Shown piece by piece: positions 26,696 to 35,115 of a stretch of 64,000 bases of DNA. The position numbers and the translations under genes were made by a program. Position 1 is the stretch's first letter; every line of letters begins with the position of its first letter. The stretch comes from Bradyrhizobium sp. SZCCHNS1050 (lineage in GTDB: Bacteria > Pseudomonadota > Alphaproteobacteria > Rhizobiales > Xanthobacteraceae), in assembly GCF_032484785.1 (NCBI RefSeq), contig NZ_JAUETR010000001.1, forward strand, positions 1 to 64,000, written 5' to 3'. The notes beneath the pieces were generated by a model, which worked only from the letters and a program-made list of their open reading frames with translations, was not told the origin of the DNA and searched no databases.

Positions 26696-27361
26696 TCAGG
26701 AGGTGACGCCGATGATGTTGCTGGCGCTGACAGGAACGCCGCCGACGGTGAGCGAGGGCGTGCTGGTCGAGGTGTCGATGCCGGTTACGGTCCCGGTGAC
26801 CGTCGTGTAGTTGAGGACCGAGGTGCCCGCGGAGTCCGTCGCCGTCACGGAGATCGTGTACTGGCCGCCGTCGCTGAGCTGATTGCCGCTGGAATCGGTG
26901 CCGTCCCAGGTGATCGAATTGGCGCCCTTGTTGCCGGTCCCGGTGCCGGTCCAGACCGTGCTTCCGGAGGAATCCTTGATCGAGATCGAAACGTTCGATG
27001 CCGCCGACGACAGCGAATAGCCGAACGTCGCCGAGCCGTTCGATAGAACGGCGGTGTCACTCTTGGCCTCGACGGTGTGACCGATGTAGTTCACCGAATT
27101 CAGCGTCACCAGGCTCGAGAACGAGCCGGCCAGCGAGGTCATGCTGCTGTTGAGCGACTGCTGCGAGGTGTAGTTGGCGTAGGACGTCATCTGGTTGATG
27201 AAGTCGGTCACGCTGGTCGCGTTGAGCGGATCCTGGTTCTGGAGTTCGCTCACCAGGAGCTGAAGAAAGTCGGTCGAGCTGAGCGTCGTACGAGATGTGT
27301 CGCTGGATGATGAGGTCGATGAGGTGGTCGCAGTCGACGAACTCGCGGCGGAAACGGTCAT
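26696..27361 (-). CDS. flgD: flagellar hook-capping protein FlgD
   Basis: 222 residues. A Ser/Thr-rich start is followed by the FlgD signature LSSTDFLQLLVSELQNQDPLNAT and FINQMTSYANYTSQQSLNSS (about 25-75). The C-terminal part has an Ig-like FLN/tudor module (VWTGTGTGNKGANSITWDGT). FlgD caps the growing hook. ATG at 27361 was chosen because CGGAG lies just upstream and the longer frame (to 27469) is Arg-rich. It begins the hook-gene run; a motif shared with the fliC upstream region is found at 27432-27443. Confidence 0.93.
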   Translation of the reverse strand: MTVSAASSSTATTSSTSSSSDTSRTTLSSTDFLQLLVSELQNQDPLNATSVTDFINQMTSYANYTSQQSLNSSMTSLAGSFSSLVTLNSVNYIGHTVEAKSDTAVLSNGSATFGYSLSSAASNVSISIKDSSGSTVWTGTGTGNKGANSITWDGTDSSGNQLSDGGQYTISVTATDSAGTSVLNYTTVTGTVTGIDTSTSTPSLTVGGVPVSASNIIGVTS

Positions 27362-27725
27362 GGCAGAACTCCGGCTCGCGCCGCGAACGGCGGCGGGACA
27401 CAGCACGACCACGCGGTCGTGAAGGCGTTTGCTGATCAAACGGCCGGAGCGCCGATTCCAGGCGCACAATTAGTCGGTCGAATTAGTTGATCCGACGGCA
27501 GATTTTGCCGCTGCGCGGTTGCGCTGGGTGGGCAAAAATCGCCTGGTGCGAGGCCCCGATCTGCATCGGCGCGACGGCTCGCCGTCGCCGCACTCGGGCG
27601 CCTGGACTCGCGCGCAAGAGAGCTCGACAGATTGAGCGAGATGACTGATGCGATGGTGTTGCGCTTCCAGCGCCGAAGTCCAACCGGCCAAAGCGTAGCC
27701 GCCCAAGCTCGGCCCTGGCTAGGGC
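27362..27725. other. flgD upstream region
   Basis: No gene. On the minus strand CCGTTTGATCAG (27443-27432) lies 70 bases before flgD, as in front of fliC. GGCAGATTTTGCC (about 27500) and GGCAAAAATCGCC (about 27535) form an imperfect inverted pair of 13-mers, possible sites for a flagellar regulator such as FlbD. No clear sigma-54 or sigma-70 promoter was found. Confidence 0.45.
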
Positions 27726-27998
27726 TCAGCCAGGCTGGTGGGCGTCGGCCGGGGCGGTTGCCGCTTCCTCTTGGGTCAGGCGATGGGCCGCAGCAAGGAT
27801 GCGCGACGTCAAGCCCGCGGGTGCACGCGCCGGCGGCGACGAAAGCGCCTCACGAACAAGACGTGCCTCGGACAGCAATCGATCGGCTTCGGGAGAGGAT
27901 GCCAGCAGGTCAGCAGCTGACTGACGCTGCTCCGCTGGCCAGCGCGAGATGTCCTCACCCAGCCTGCCGATCAGATCCTCGAATTCCCTGACGTCCAT
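27726..27998 (-). CDS. small hypothetical protein, possibly anti-sigma-like
   Basis: 90 residues: MDVREFEDLIGRLGEDISRW, then SAADLLASSPEADRLLSEAR and ALSSPPARAPAGLTSRILAA. The pattern (short acidic helix, then LLxxSPEADRLL, then a proline-rich linker before a helix) recalls short proteins I associate with ECF sigma factor genes in Bradyrhizobiaceae. An ECF-type sigma is encoded 3.4 kb upstream on the same strand. The link is speculative; function is unknown. Confidence 0.5.
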   Translation of the reverse strand: MDVREFEDLIGRLGEDISRWPAEQRQSAADLLASSPEADRLLSEARLVREALSSPPARAPAGLTSRILAAAHRLTQEEAATAPADAHQPG

Positions 27999-28150
27999 CG
28001 TCCGCCCAATCCAGCGCTTCCAGCTTGGTCATAAAGCATTCAGCCCGCGAACGAAATTGATATCGGCAATTGTGGCGATCGACCGCAACCGGACACGGAA
28101 AACTCCGTACTTTTCGGGAGCCGTATGCACGCGAGGCCGCACTGGATACC

Positions 28151-28177
28151 GAAACGGGAGACAATGCAGCCCGTTTC
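28151..28177. repeat. inverted repeat in the fliS downstream gap
   Basis: GAAACGGG and CCCGTTTC form a perfect 8-bp inverted repeat with an 11-base spacer in the 231-bp gap between fliS and the small hypothetical gene. It could be an operator for that gene or a hairpin ending the fliC-fliD-fliS transcript. Confidence 0.35.
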
Positions 28178-28229
28178 TGATCCGTTTCCCAAGATTTCCG
28201 CGGTGCGGCAGGGGCCTGATTCGCCAGAG

Positions 28230-28655
28230 CTACCGAGGGTTGGCCGAATCACCGGCCGCTCGCTTTCCCCGGGTTGCCGCCTCGACAGCCTCCCACGCCT
28301 CCCGCAGTTCCAGCAGACTTTCGGTGATCCGCTGGAAATTCTCGCGCATGTGAGGTCGACCGTAGGCCCGCAGCGCGGCCACGATCAGGGCGTTGTAGGT
28401 TCCGAACAGCTGGTCGGCGACCGGCCCGCCGCGCGTCGGATCGAGGTGAAGGCTCAATCCGCGCAGAATGGCCGTCGCCCGGGTCACATGGATGTGCCCC
28501 TCCTCGAAGCGGCGAGCCTCCTGCGCCTGCAGCGACTTCTGCAAGCTCATCATCGCTCCGTTGAGCAGCATGATGACGGCCCGCAGCGGCGGAACGGCCA
28601 CCGCAGCGCCGCGATAGGCCTGACTTGCGAATTGCGCCATCGAATTCTGGGTCAT
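28230..28655 (-). CDS. fliS: flagellar export chaperone FliS
   Basis: 141 residues. FliS features are an N-terminal Ala/Tyr helix (FASQAYRGAAVAV), PLRAVIMLLNGAMMSLQKSL corresponding to the family's LIxMLYDGAI segment, and TRATAILRGLSLHLDPTRGG corresponding to the KAxxIxxxLxxxLD region, followed by ADQLFGTYNALI. It binds the C-terminus of flagellin before export. Its start overlaps the fliD stop (TGATG). Confidence 0.85.
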   Translation of the reverse strand: MTQNSMAQFASQAYRGAAVAVPPLRAVIMLLNGAMMSLQKSLQAQEARRFEEGHIHVTRATAILRGLSLHLDPTRGGPVADQLFGTYNALIVAALRAYGRPHMRENFQRITESLLELREAWEAVEAATRGKRAAGDSANPR

Positions 28656-30370
28656 CAGTTACTCGAACTCGCGTTGAGAAGGGCTTTCAGATAAGTGAGC
28701 GTGTTGTTGGCGCTCTCGATCGCAGCCTGATATTTGGCGTACTGCGCCGTAAGCTGCGTCTGGAACGTGGAGGCCGAGCTCTTGATGTCATCGACCTTGG
28801 CCTGCATCGTGTCGTCCTGCGAGGTCAGATTATCGATCAGCGTCTGCAGCGATCCCGTGCTGGATGATGCGGTCTTGGCGATCTGGTAGATCTGGGTCGC
28901 GAGCCCCTGTGTGGAGGTCACGGTGATCGATTGCGACGTCGAGCCGGCATAGGTGAAGGCCATCCCGGCATAGATCGTCCCGGAATTGCCCACGATCGTG
29001 TTGCCGCTCACCGTGAACAGGGAGCTGTCGCCACCGACGGACGCCGCCGAAAGATTTCCCGACGAATCCACCGTCAGATCAAGGGTGAACGACTGCGGCG
29101 ACGACCCGGTATTGACCACGCTGAGCTGGCTCGACGAGGTCTTGGTCTGCGCCGACAACAACGTCGTCACGCCGCTCAGATTGGTGCTGAGGATCGTCGA
29201 CAGCGTGCTGGTATCGAGTTCGAGCTCGTTCTTCTCGTTGAACGACAGGCCAAGGTCGGCCATCGTCAACCCGCCGACCGAGGTTCCGAGCACGGCCTGA
29301 AGCGAATTCATGATGTCGCGCATGGTGCCGTCGCCGAACAGGACGGAGCTCGAGGACGCCGTCCCGTCTGAATTGGTGGTCTGCTGCGCGATCACGGCAT
29401 CGCGGAATGCATTGTAGTCGGTAACGAATGTCTGCAATGCCGACGAGATCTGGCTCGTGTCCGTCCCGATCGTGACGGTCAGCGTCGTTCCGGACGGGGT
29501 CGCCTGCAGCAGGTCGAAGGTGACGCCACTGAGAACGTCGGTGATGTCGTTGGTATCGCGCGTCAGGCTGATCCCATCGAGCGTGAATTCCGCTGCCTGC
29601 GCGGTCTGCAGCACCGTCGCGAAGGCTCCCGAGCTGTCGGTCACCCCGAGCTTGTTGAGGATGTCGTCCCCGGACGAGCTTGCATAGGTAATGTCCGCCG
29701 CATCCTGGGTCCCCGTCAACACCAGCTGATAGGACCCGCTCGATACCTGGACGATCGACGCCTCGACATTGGTCGTGGAGCTCTGGGCATTGATCGCGTC
29801 GACGACATCCTGCAGCGACATGCCGCTGGTGATGGTGATGTCGGCCGTGCTGCCCCCGGACAGGCCGAGCGAGAACGTACCGGAATAGCCGAGTGCCGCG
29901 GTCTGGCTCGACTGCGTCGCGCCCGTCACCTTGTGAGCCGTGGCGACCTGGCTGATCGTCAGCGTGTGGCTGCCGGTCGCGGCTCCGTTGCTCACCGACA
30001 TCGACAGAGCCGATGAGGCGCTGACGTCGCCGGTCGCGCTGATGGTGGCGGCCCGCGTGGCGAAGGCGTTGGTCGCAAGCGAGTTCACCATCGACGTCGC
30101 CAGTGACGACAATCCAGATGACAGCGTCTTCAGCGCGGTCTGCAGCGTCTGATACGCCGTGATCTTGGCCTCATTGGCCGTGATCTTGGTCGAGATCTGG
30201 GTCGCCTGGGTGAGCTTGGCATTGACGGCGGACTCGATCAGCGCGGTCCAGTCGATCGTGCTCGTCGTGCTCGTGCCCGACGTCGTGAGCGAGCTGCTCG
30301 AGCTCGCCGACGATGATGAAGACGACGACGTCGTGCTGCTCGTGCTCGAGGTTGCGCTGCTCACCGTCAT
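28655..30370 (-). CDS. fliD: flagellar filament cap protein FliD
   Basis: 571 residues. After a Ser/Thr-rich leader, the FliD N-terminus appears (STIDWTALIESAVNAKLTQA, KITANEAKITAYQTLQTAL); the hook-associated HAP2 C-terminal domain includes FVTDYNAFRDAVI and ends AKYQAAIESANNTLTYLKAL. The cap sits at the filament tip and inserts flagellin. Order fliC-fliD-fliS is classical. Rhizobial flagella of the FlaF/FlbT type often lack a cap, so this marks a different flagellar type. Confidence 0.92.
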   Translation of the reverse strand: MTVSSATSSTSSTTSSSSSSSASSSSSLTTSGTSTTSTIDWTALIESAVNAKLTQATQISTKITANEAKITAYQTLQTALKTLSSGLSSLATSMVNSLATNAFATRAATISATGDVSASSALSMSVSNGAATGSHTLTISQVATAHKVTGATQSSQTAALGYSGTFSLGLSGGSTADITITSGMSLQDVVDAINAQSSTTNVEASIVQVSSGSYQLVLTGTQDAADITYASSSGDDILNKLGVTDSSGAFATVLQTAQAAEFTLDGISLTRDTNDITDVLSGVTFDLLQATPSGTTLTVTIGTDTSQISSALQTFVTDYNAFRDAVIAQQTTNSDGTASSSSVLFGDGTMRDIMNSLQAVLGTSVGGLTMADLGLSFNEKNELELDTSTLSTILSTNLSGVTTLLSAQTKTSSSQLSVVNTGSSPQSFTLDLTVDSSGNLSAASVGGDSSLFTVSGNTIVGNSGTIYAGMAFTYAGSTSQSITVTSTQGLATQIYQIAKTASSSTGSLQTLIDNLTSQDDTMQAKVDDIKSSASTFQTQLTAQYAKYQAAIESANNTLTYLKALLNASSSN

Positions 30371-30394
30371 CCGTCGTCGTCCTCCAAGGAAGAA

Positions 30395-30421
30395 GCCGGA
30401 CCGGCGAGGCGCCGGCCCGGC
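30395..30421 (-). terminator. hairpin between fliC and fliD
   Basis: On the minus strand GCCGGGCCGG pairs with CCGGTCCGGC (nine Watson-Crick pairs and one G-T) around a CGCCTCG loop, 10 bases after the fliC stop, followed by TTCTTCC. It probably ends most fliC transcripts and lets a minority read into fliD, giving the large excess of flagellin over cap. Confidence 0.6.
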
Positions 30422-30431
30422 AGATCACGGC

Positions 30432-31256
30432 TCAGCCCAGCAGCTTCAGGAGGTACTGCGGGATCTGGTTGGCGGCGGCTTCCGCCGACACCGCGGCCTG
30501 GGTCTTCACCTGCGCCGACGACAGCTTCGCCTGCTCGGACGCGATGTCGACGTCCTTGATCGCGGAATTGGCCGATTGCAGGTTCTGCGTCTGCGTGGAG
30601 ATCGAGTCGGCCGAGAAGTTGAAGCGCGACTCCTGCGCGCCGATGTCGGCGCGGGCCTTCGACACGGTGTCGATCGCGGTGTCGAGAGCGGTCAAGGCTG
30701 CGGTCGCGCCGGTCTGGGTGCTGACGTCGAGCGACGAGACGCCGAGCGTGCTCGCGGTGAGATCCGACAGCGTGATGTTGATGGTGTCGGACGCGGACGA
30801 GCCGACCAGGACCGAGACGCCCGACGAGAAGGTGCTGGTGCCGTCGAGCAGGCTCTGGCCGCTATAGCGCGTTCCGGTCGCGATCGACGAGATTTCACTG
30901 GTGAGCTGCGAGAATTCCGACTGGATGTAGGTGCGGCTAGTTCCGACCGTGGTGCCCGATGCGGACTCGGAGGCCAGCGACTTCATGCGCGCCAGGATGT
31001 CGCTGATGTTGGATGCGCCACCATCCGCGGTCTGCAGGATCGACGTCGCCTGCGCCGTGTTGGTCGCGGCCTGCTGCAGCGTGGTGATGTCCGACGAGAT
31101 GCGCGTCGAAATGGCGAGACCGGCCGCGTCGTCCGAGGCTGACGTGATGCGCGAACCGCTCGACAGCTTGGAGAGCGAGCTCGTCTCCTGGTTGGAGTTG
31201 ATGTTCAGGTAGCGGACGGCGGAGTTGGCGGCGATGTTGGTGGAAATTGCGGGCAC
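30432..31256 (-). CDS. fliC: flagellin
   Basis: 274 residues, a short flagellin with almost only the conserved D0/D1 parts: SVRYL-like N-terminus (MPAISTNIAANSAVRYLNIN), SSGSRITSASDDAAGLAIST, and C-terminal FNFSADSISTQTQNLQSANS and SEAAANQIPQYLLKLL. The central variable region is small. ATG at 31256 follows AGGAGTCCTCACC. It stands alone with its own upstream region and is followed by a hairpin and then fliD-fliS. Confidence 0.95.
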   Translation of the reverse strand: MPAISTNIAANSAVRYLNINSNQETSSLSKLSSGSRITSASDDAAGLAISTRISSDITTLQQAATNTAQATSILQTADGGASNISDILARMKSLASESASGTTVGTSRTYIQSEFSQLTSEISSIATGTRYSGQSLLDGTSTFSSGVSVLVGSSASDTINITLSDLTASTLGVSSLDVSTQTGATAALTALDTAIDTVSKARADIGAQESRFNFSADSISTQTQNLQSANSAIKDVDIASEQAKLSSAQVKTQAAVSAEAAANQIPQYLLKLLG

Positions 31257-31394
31257 GGTGAGGACTCCTGAGTGATCGGCAAAGCACGCCGCATCGTGGA
31301 AGGACTGACGGTGCGGATCGGCCCCGTCTGACCGATCAAACGGAAGCGCCTGAGGGAATCAGGCGGGAATTCTCCCGCGACGGGATTTTTATGG
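31257..31394 (-). promoter_or_regulatory. fliC upstream region with shared flagellar motif
   Basis: On the minus strand CCGTTTGATCGG (31343-31332) lies 75 bases before fliC and matches CCGTTTGATCAG before flgD at nearly the same distance. CGCCTG precedes it by 16 bases (15 in flgD). GCCGATCC downstream resembles the sigma-28 -10 box GCCGATAA. Two overlapping hairpins (31347-31365 and 31363-31378) lie between the sigma factor stop and this motif. Confidence 0.5.
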
Positions 31395-32099
31395 TTAGCA
31401 ATCCGTGAAGGCGCCGCGAATGTCGCGCTCGTGACGCCGCAGCATGTCGCGCAGATGCTGGCGTCCCCGTTTCAACAGCGACTCCACGGCGGCCACTGTC
31501 GTGTCCATCACCTCGGCGATCTCGCCGTTGCTCATGTTCTCGTGATACGACAGGATCACAGCGATCCGTTGCTGTTCCGGAAGCCGCTGCATCGCTCCCT
31601 CCAGGAGGTCGCTGAGCTCCGCACGCTCGATGACGCTCACTGCATCCGGCTTGCCGTCCGCAACCTCGGGCACCACATCGACATTCTCGGTCCGCGGCTT
31701 GCGCCGGATGTCGATGCAGCGGTTGCTGACGACGCGATAGAGCCAGGTCGAGAATTTGGCGCGGCCGTGCTGCCACCGCCCGCGGTGCGTCCAGACCTTC
31801 AACATCGTATCCTGCACGACGTCCTCTGCATCGGCAGCATTGCCGACGATGCGCAACGCAATCGCATAGGCGCGGTCGATGTGGCGCTCGACGAGGAGAC
31901 GAAATGCGAGTTCCTCTCCGGTGGCCAGCCGGTCGAGCAGATCCTTGTCCTCGTCAAAGATCGCAGCCTCGCCTGGCGGCGCGGAGTCGGGAACGGTGCT
32001 GGCCGACTCGCTCGACAGCAGCGTCGCAACGTCCGGCGCCTCCGGCTCCTTCGAAGATACGCCATCGGCCGGGGCCCAGACGTCCAGCGCGTAGCTCAT
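31395..32099 (-). CDS. ECF-type RNA polymerase sigma factor
   Basis: 234 residues. An acidic, disordered extension (about 1-50) precedes sigma region 2 (ELAFRLLVERHIDRAYAIAL, DAEDVVQDTMLKVWTH) and region 4 (LPEQQRIAVILSYHENMSNG, VAAVESLLKRGRQHLRDML). It would direct RNA polymerase to a specific promoter set. ATG at 32099 was chosen because GGAGATTCGGAA precedes it; the frame extends to 32120. It lies just upstream of fliC and could control the late flagellar genes, but no anti-sigma gene is adjacent. Confidence 0.88.
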   Translation of the reverse strand: MSYALDVWAPADGVSSKEPEAPDVATLLSSESASTVPDSAPPGEAAIFDEDKDLLDRLATGEELAFRLLVERHIDRAYAIALRIVGNAADAEDVVQDTMLKVWTHRGRWQHGRAKFSTWLYRVVSNRCIDIRRKPRTENVDVVPEVADGKPDAVSVIERAELSDLLEGAMQRLPEQQRIAVILSYHENMSNGEIAEVMDTTVAAVESLLKRGRQHLRDMLRRHERDIRGAFTDC

Positions 32100-33039
32100 T
32101 TCCGAATCTCCAACCCGCAATGCCGATTACGCAATTCGCAGACGGCTTCCGATCGTTGAACGCTGCGATCGAGAGAAGCAGGCGAAGATTTTTTGTGACT
32201 TTTCAGGTAGTTAGATGGAATGTTTTGCCTAGGGACAGGCAAATTCTGCCGCACTCGGATCGAGCGCTCGACGGTCGTTGAGAAGGAAAGGCCGATGTTC
32301 GGCATGGCGGGGATTTCATTCCGGAAGACGAATTCAGCAGAAAACGCGAGCCGCAACGCTTACTAACAGCATCCGTGGATGCGTACCGCGCACGCCAAAT
32401 CCGCGCTCGCGCAAGGTCCGGAATTCTTGCGAAACGATCATCTCGCCCGGCAATTTTTTCCGAATCACCTCGACGAAATTATCTCATTTTTCGACTCTGT
32501 CAGTTGCCGCAGACGCGATTTTTGAATCGCGTGACGATTTTTGCGACATGACGCGCCTGATCTGTCGCGTTCTTACGTTGTAGTTGCTGATGACGCGACA
32601 AATGAAGCGAACGACGTGATGCGTCGCGCGCCATCGACACGCGCCTGGATGTCCATCGATGTCCATAGCGTCACCGAATGTTGCTGAATGTTTCGATCGA
32701 TACAGACTCTCCGGAGCGGAGTTGCGTTCAACGTATCAGCGTGAAGCGCGGGATCCGCGCAGCGATCGCTTTTGCGCGCCCAATCGCTCACGTCAGTGCT
32801 GGTCAACTTGATCAGACCGGACGCGAATGCTCGTACTTCCGCTTCTGCAATCACGATGTCGATTCAACCGTTCGGGTTTCGAGCGGCGCGCCCGGCAACA
32901 TTGCGAAACGAAGTTCGCGTTTTCCGTGTCGAGAGCCTCGTCCTACGCGCATCATCGCAATTCATCAGTGCAAGCACATGCGCGATCGACGCGCCTGATT
33001 GGCTGACGTGGTCCGTTTGATTGTGCAGGAGGACCCGGC
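32100..33039. other. 920-bp intergenic region, relatively AT-rich
   Basis: It separates the sigma factor gene from the divergent glycosyltransferase-like gene and has no convincing gene. Base composition is visibly less GC-rich than around it (runs such as GATTTTTTGTGACTTTTC). A hairpin GCGATT-TTTG-AATCGC sits at 32515-32530, followed by GTGACGATTTTTGCGACATG, an imperfect reiteration of the same words. It may hold promoters for both genes or a small RNA. Confidence 0.45.
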
Positions 33040-34371
33040 ATGACGCGACAAGGCCCGAAGACCATTGACGACGACCCGCTGCAAGCCCTGCGCGCTCTTG
33101 GCGTCAAGCTCGGTCAGCAGCAAGGTCGTCGTCTCCAATGGCTGTCGAGGACGTTCGGGCCGCCGATTCACTGCGGCGACCGTCCGTCGCTTGGCCGTGG
33201 CCGTACGGTCGTCCTGCTCGACCCGCCGACGGGCGCGGGTGCCGAACTGCTGCATGGCTCGCTGACAACGTATGACGCCGTGGTCATCCCCTTCGGCGAA
33301 AATCCTGCGTTCGATTTCCTGAAATCCAAGTTGACCGCGTTCGGTACCGTCGGCACCTCAGCCGACGGTCCGCATGAATTGTGGTGGGGCGGCCGCGACT
33401 GGCCTGCTCCGGAGGCGGCACCCGCAGCCGCGATGCGTGTCGTGTCCTGCCATCCAACGACCGTCGGCGACCTGCACGTCTATCATCTCAGACGCTCGCT
33501 GCAGCGGTTCGGGCTCCCATTCGACATCGAGGCGATCGATCGACGCCCCGGCGAGCGTCTGAGCGCTGCCGACAAGGCCGACTTCATCGCGCGGATGTGG
33601 CAGCGTCACCGCGAGCCGCTGTTGTACGTCGAGGCCGACGTGATGTTTCAAGCCTCCCCGGACCTTCCTCATCTGACGGGCTGCGACTTCGCCGTCCATA
33701 AGTGGAACGGCTGGGAGATGTCGCCGCGCACCCTCTATTTCGGTCGCTCCAAGGCGGCCGAGACAATGCTGACGACCTGGCGCGAGATCGCCTCGTCATA
33801 CCCCGATGTCTGGGGCGGCTATCTGATCGACCAGGCCTGGAGTGCGGTAACGTCTCAGATCGCGCTCGACACGGTCTGGCTTCCCCGCAGCTTTCATGCC
33901 GTTGCAGGGGAAGCCGGGGTCCGCAACGCGACGATCGTGCACAATCTGAAGCCGACCAAGGCTGATCTTGGTCCCGACCCGGACTTCGCCGAGGTGGCGC
34001 GGTCGCCGCGGCGGGCTGGGCGCGTCGGCGCGCTGGAGTCGCTGCTCGTGGTGCGCTCGAGAGTGAAGTCCGACCGGGGCATCACGGTCATCCTGCGCGA
34101 CGTCGAACGCAGTAGCGCACGCGCAACGGCTGACAGCATCGAGAGGCTGACCAGCGCCTTCGTCGCCGATTGCGGCGGCTTTGGCCGCCTCGAGCTTTCG
34201 CTGTGCTCGTGGCCGCCGGAGGTTCGCATCGCGAGGGAGGCCGCTTTGCTGGCCGACAACATGGTGCTCGAGATCATCCCCGGTCAGGAACTGCCGGCCG
34301 ATCTGTTCGCCGCCACCGCCGCCTCGGAAGCGACGCGCCGGCCCGCCAGCTTCAACGCCCATCGCCACTGA
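33040..34371 (+). CDS. glycosyltransferase-like protein
   Basis: 443 residues. The region from about 140 to 300 reads like a GT-A fold: VVSCHPTTVGDLHVYHLRRS, then LLYVEADVMFQASPDLPHL with an E-x-D metal-site candidate near 205, TGCDFAVHKWNGWEMS and WGGYLIDQAWSAV. The N-terminal 130 residues and C-terminal 120 residues are not recognised. It may transfer a sugar from a nucleotide donor. A formyltransferase-like gene follows after 18 bp, and the late flagellar cluster is divergent. Function is inferred from fold-like features only. Confidence 0.55.
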   Translation: MTRQGPKTIDDDPLQALRALGVKLGQQQGRRLQWLSRTFGPPIHCGDRPSLGRGRTVVLLDPPTGAGAELLHGSLTTYDAVVIPFGENPAFDFLKSKLTAFGTVGTSADGPHELWWGGRDWPAPEAAPAAAMRVVSCHPTTVGDLHVYHLRRSLQRFGLPFDIEAIDRRPGERLSAADKADFIARMWQRHREPLLYVEADVMFQASPDLPHLTGCDFAVHKWNGWEMSPRTLYFGRSKAAETMLTTWREIASSYPDVWGGYLIDQAWSAVTSQIALDTVWLPRSFHAVAGEAGVRNATIVHNLKPTKADLGPDPDFAEVARSPRRAGRVGALESLLVVRSRVKSDRGITVILRDVERSSARATADSIERLTSAFVADCGGFGRLELSLCSWPPEVRIAREAALLADNMVLEIIPGQELPADLFAATAASEATRRPASFNAHRH

Positions 34372-34389
34372 CGCCAGCCAGGACAAATC

Positions 34390-35115
34390 ATGTTCGACAC
34401 CATCATCCTTCTCACCGGCAGCCGCGACCAGCAGCTCGCATTGTCGGAGCTCCTGCGGGCGCACAACCCTGCCCTCGCATTCCGTTTCGCGGTCAGCCTG
34501 CAGGACATCGAAGCCATCGAGCGCGACGTGCTCGGCAGATCCCGCCTGCTTGCCTTCACGACCGGCGTCATCGTGCCCGCCGCCATCCTTCAGGCGGTCG
34601 GCCACGGCGCCTACAATTTTCATCCGGGCCCGCCGGATTATCCCGGCTGGGCACCGGCCCATTTCGCGATGTACGACGGTGCGACGCGCTTCGGCGCGAC
34701 GGCCCATGCGATGGAGGCCCGGGTCGACTGCGGCGCGATCGTCGGTGTCGAGACGTTCGACATCCCGCGAGGCGTCGATGTCCGCGGCTTGGAGCAGATG
34801 ACGTTCGTGCGGCTCGCCTATCTGTTCTGGCGGATGTCGCGCGACCTCGCCTGCCATGCCGGCCCGCTGCCGGCACTCGGCACCGGTTGGAGCGGCGCGA
34901 AGAGCACCCGGCAGATGTACGCCGCCATGTGCGACATGCCCGTCGACATCGATCCGGCCGAAATGGCGCGCCGCATCCGCGCCTTTCACGACGATTTCCG
35001 CGGCATTCCACTGACCCTCAACCTGCACGGCACACGGTTTCAGCTCATGCGCGCCGCGGACGCTGTCGGCGAGCCGATGACGGTTGACGCACCGGCGCTG
35101 GCGCTCGCATCGTGA
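34390..35115 (+). CDS. formyltransferase-family protein
   Basis: 241 residues with a formyl-THF-dependent transferase N-terminal domain. The catalytic trio of the family is recognisable: Asn and His in YNFHPGPPDYPGWAP (about 76-90) and Asp in ARVDCGAIVGVETF (near 117). Sugar N-formyltransferases and Met-tRNA formyltransferase share this core; the small C-terminal part and the HPGPP variant in place of HxSLLPxxRG argue against Met-tRNA. Co-transcribed with the glycosyltransferase-like gene, it could N-formylate an amino sugar. Its stop codon directly abuts the bluB stop on the other strand. Confidence 0.7.
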   Translation: MFDTIILLTGSRDQQLALSELLRAHNPALAFRFAVSLQDIEAIERDVLGRSRLLAFTTGVIVPAAILQAVGHGAYNFHPGPPDYPGWAPAHFAMYDGATRFGATAHAMEARVDCGAIVGVETFDIPRGVDVRGLEQMTFVRLAYLFWRMSRDLACHAGPLPALGTGWSGAKSTRQMYAAMCDMPVDIDPAEMARRIRAFHDDFRGIPLTLNLHGTRFQLMRAADAVGEPMTVDAPALALAS

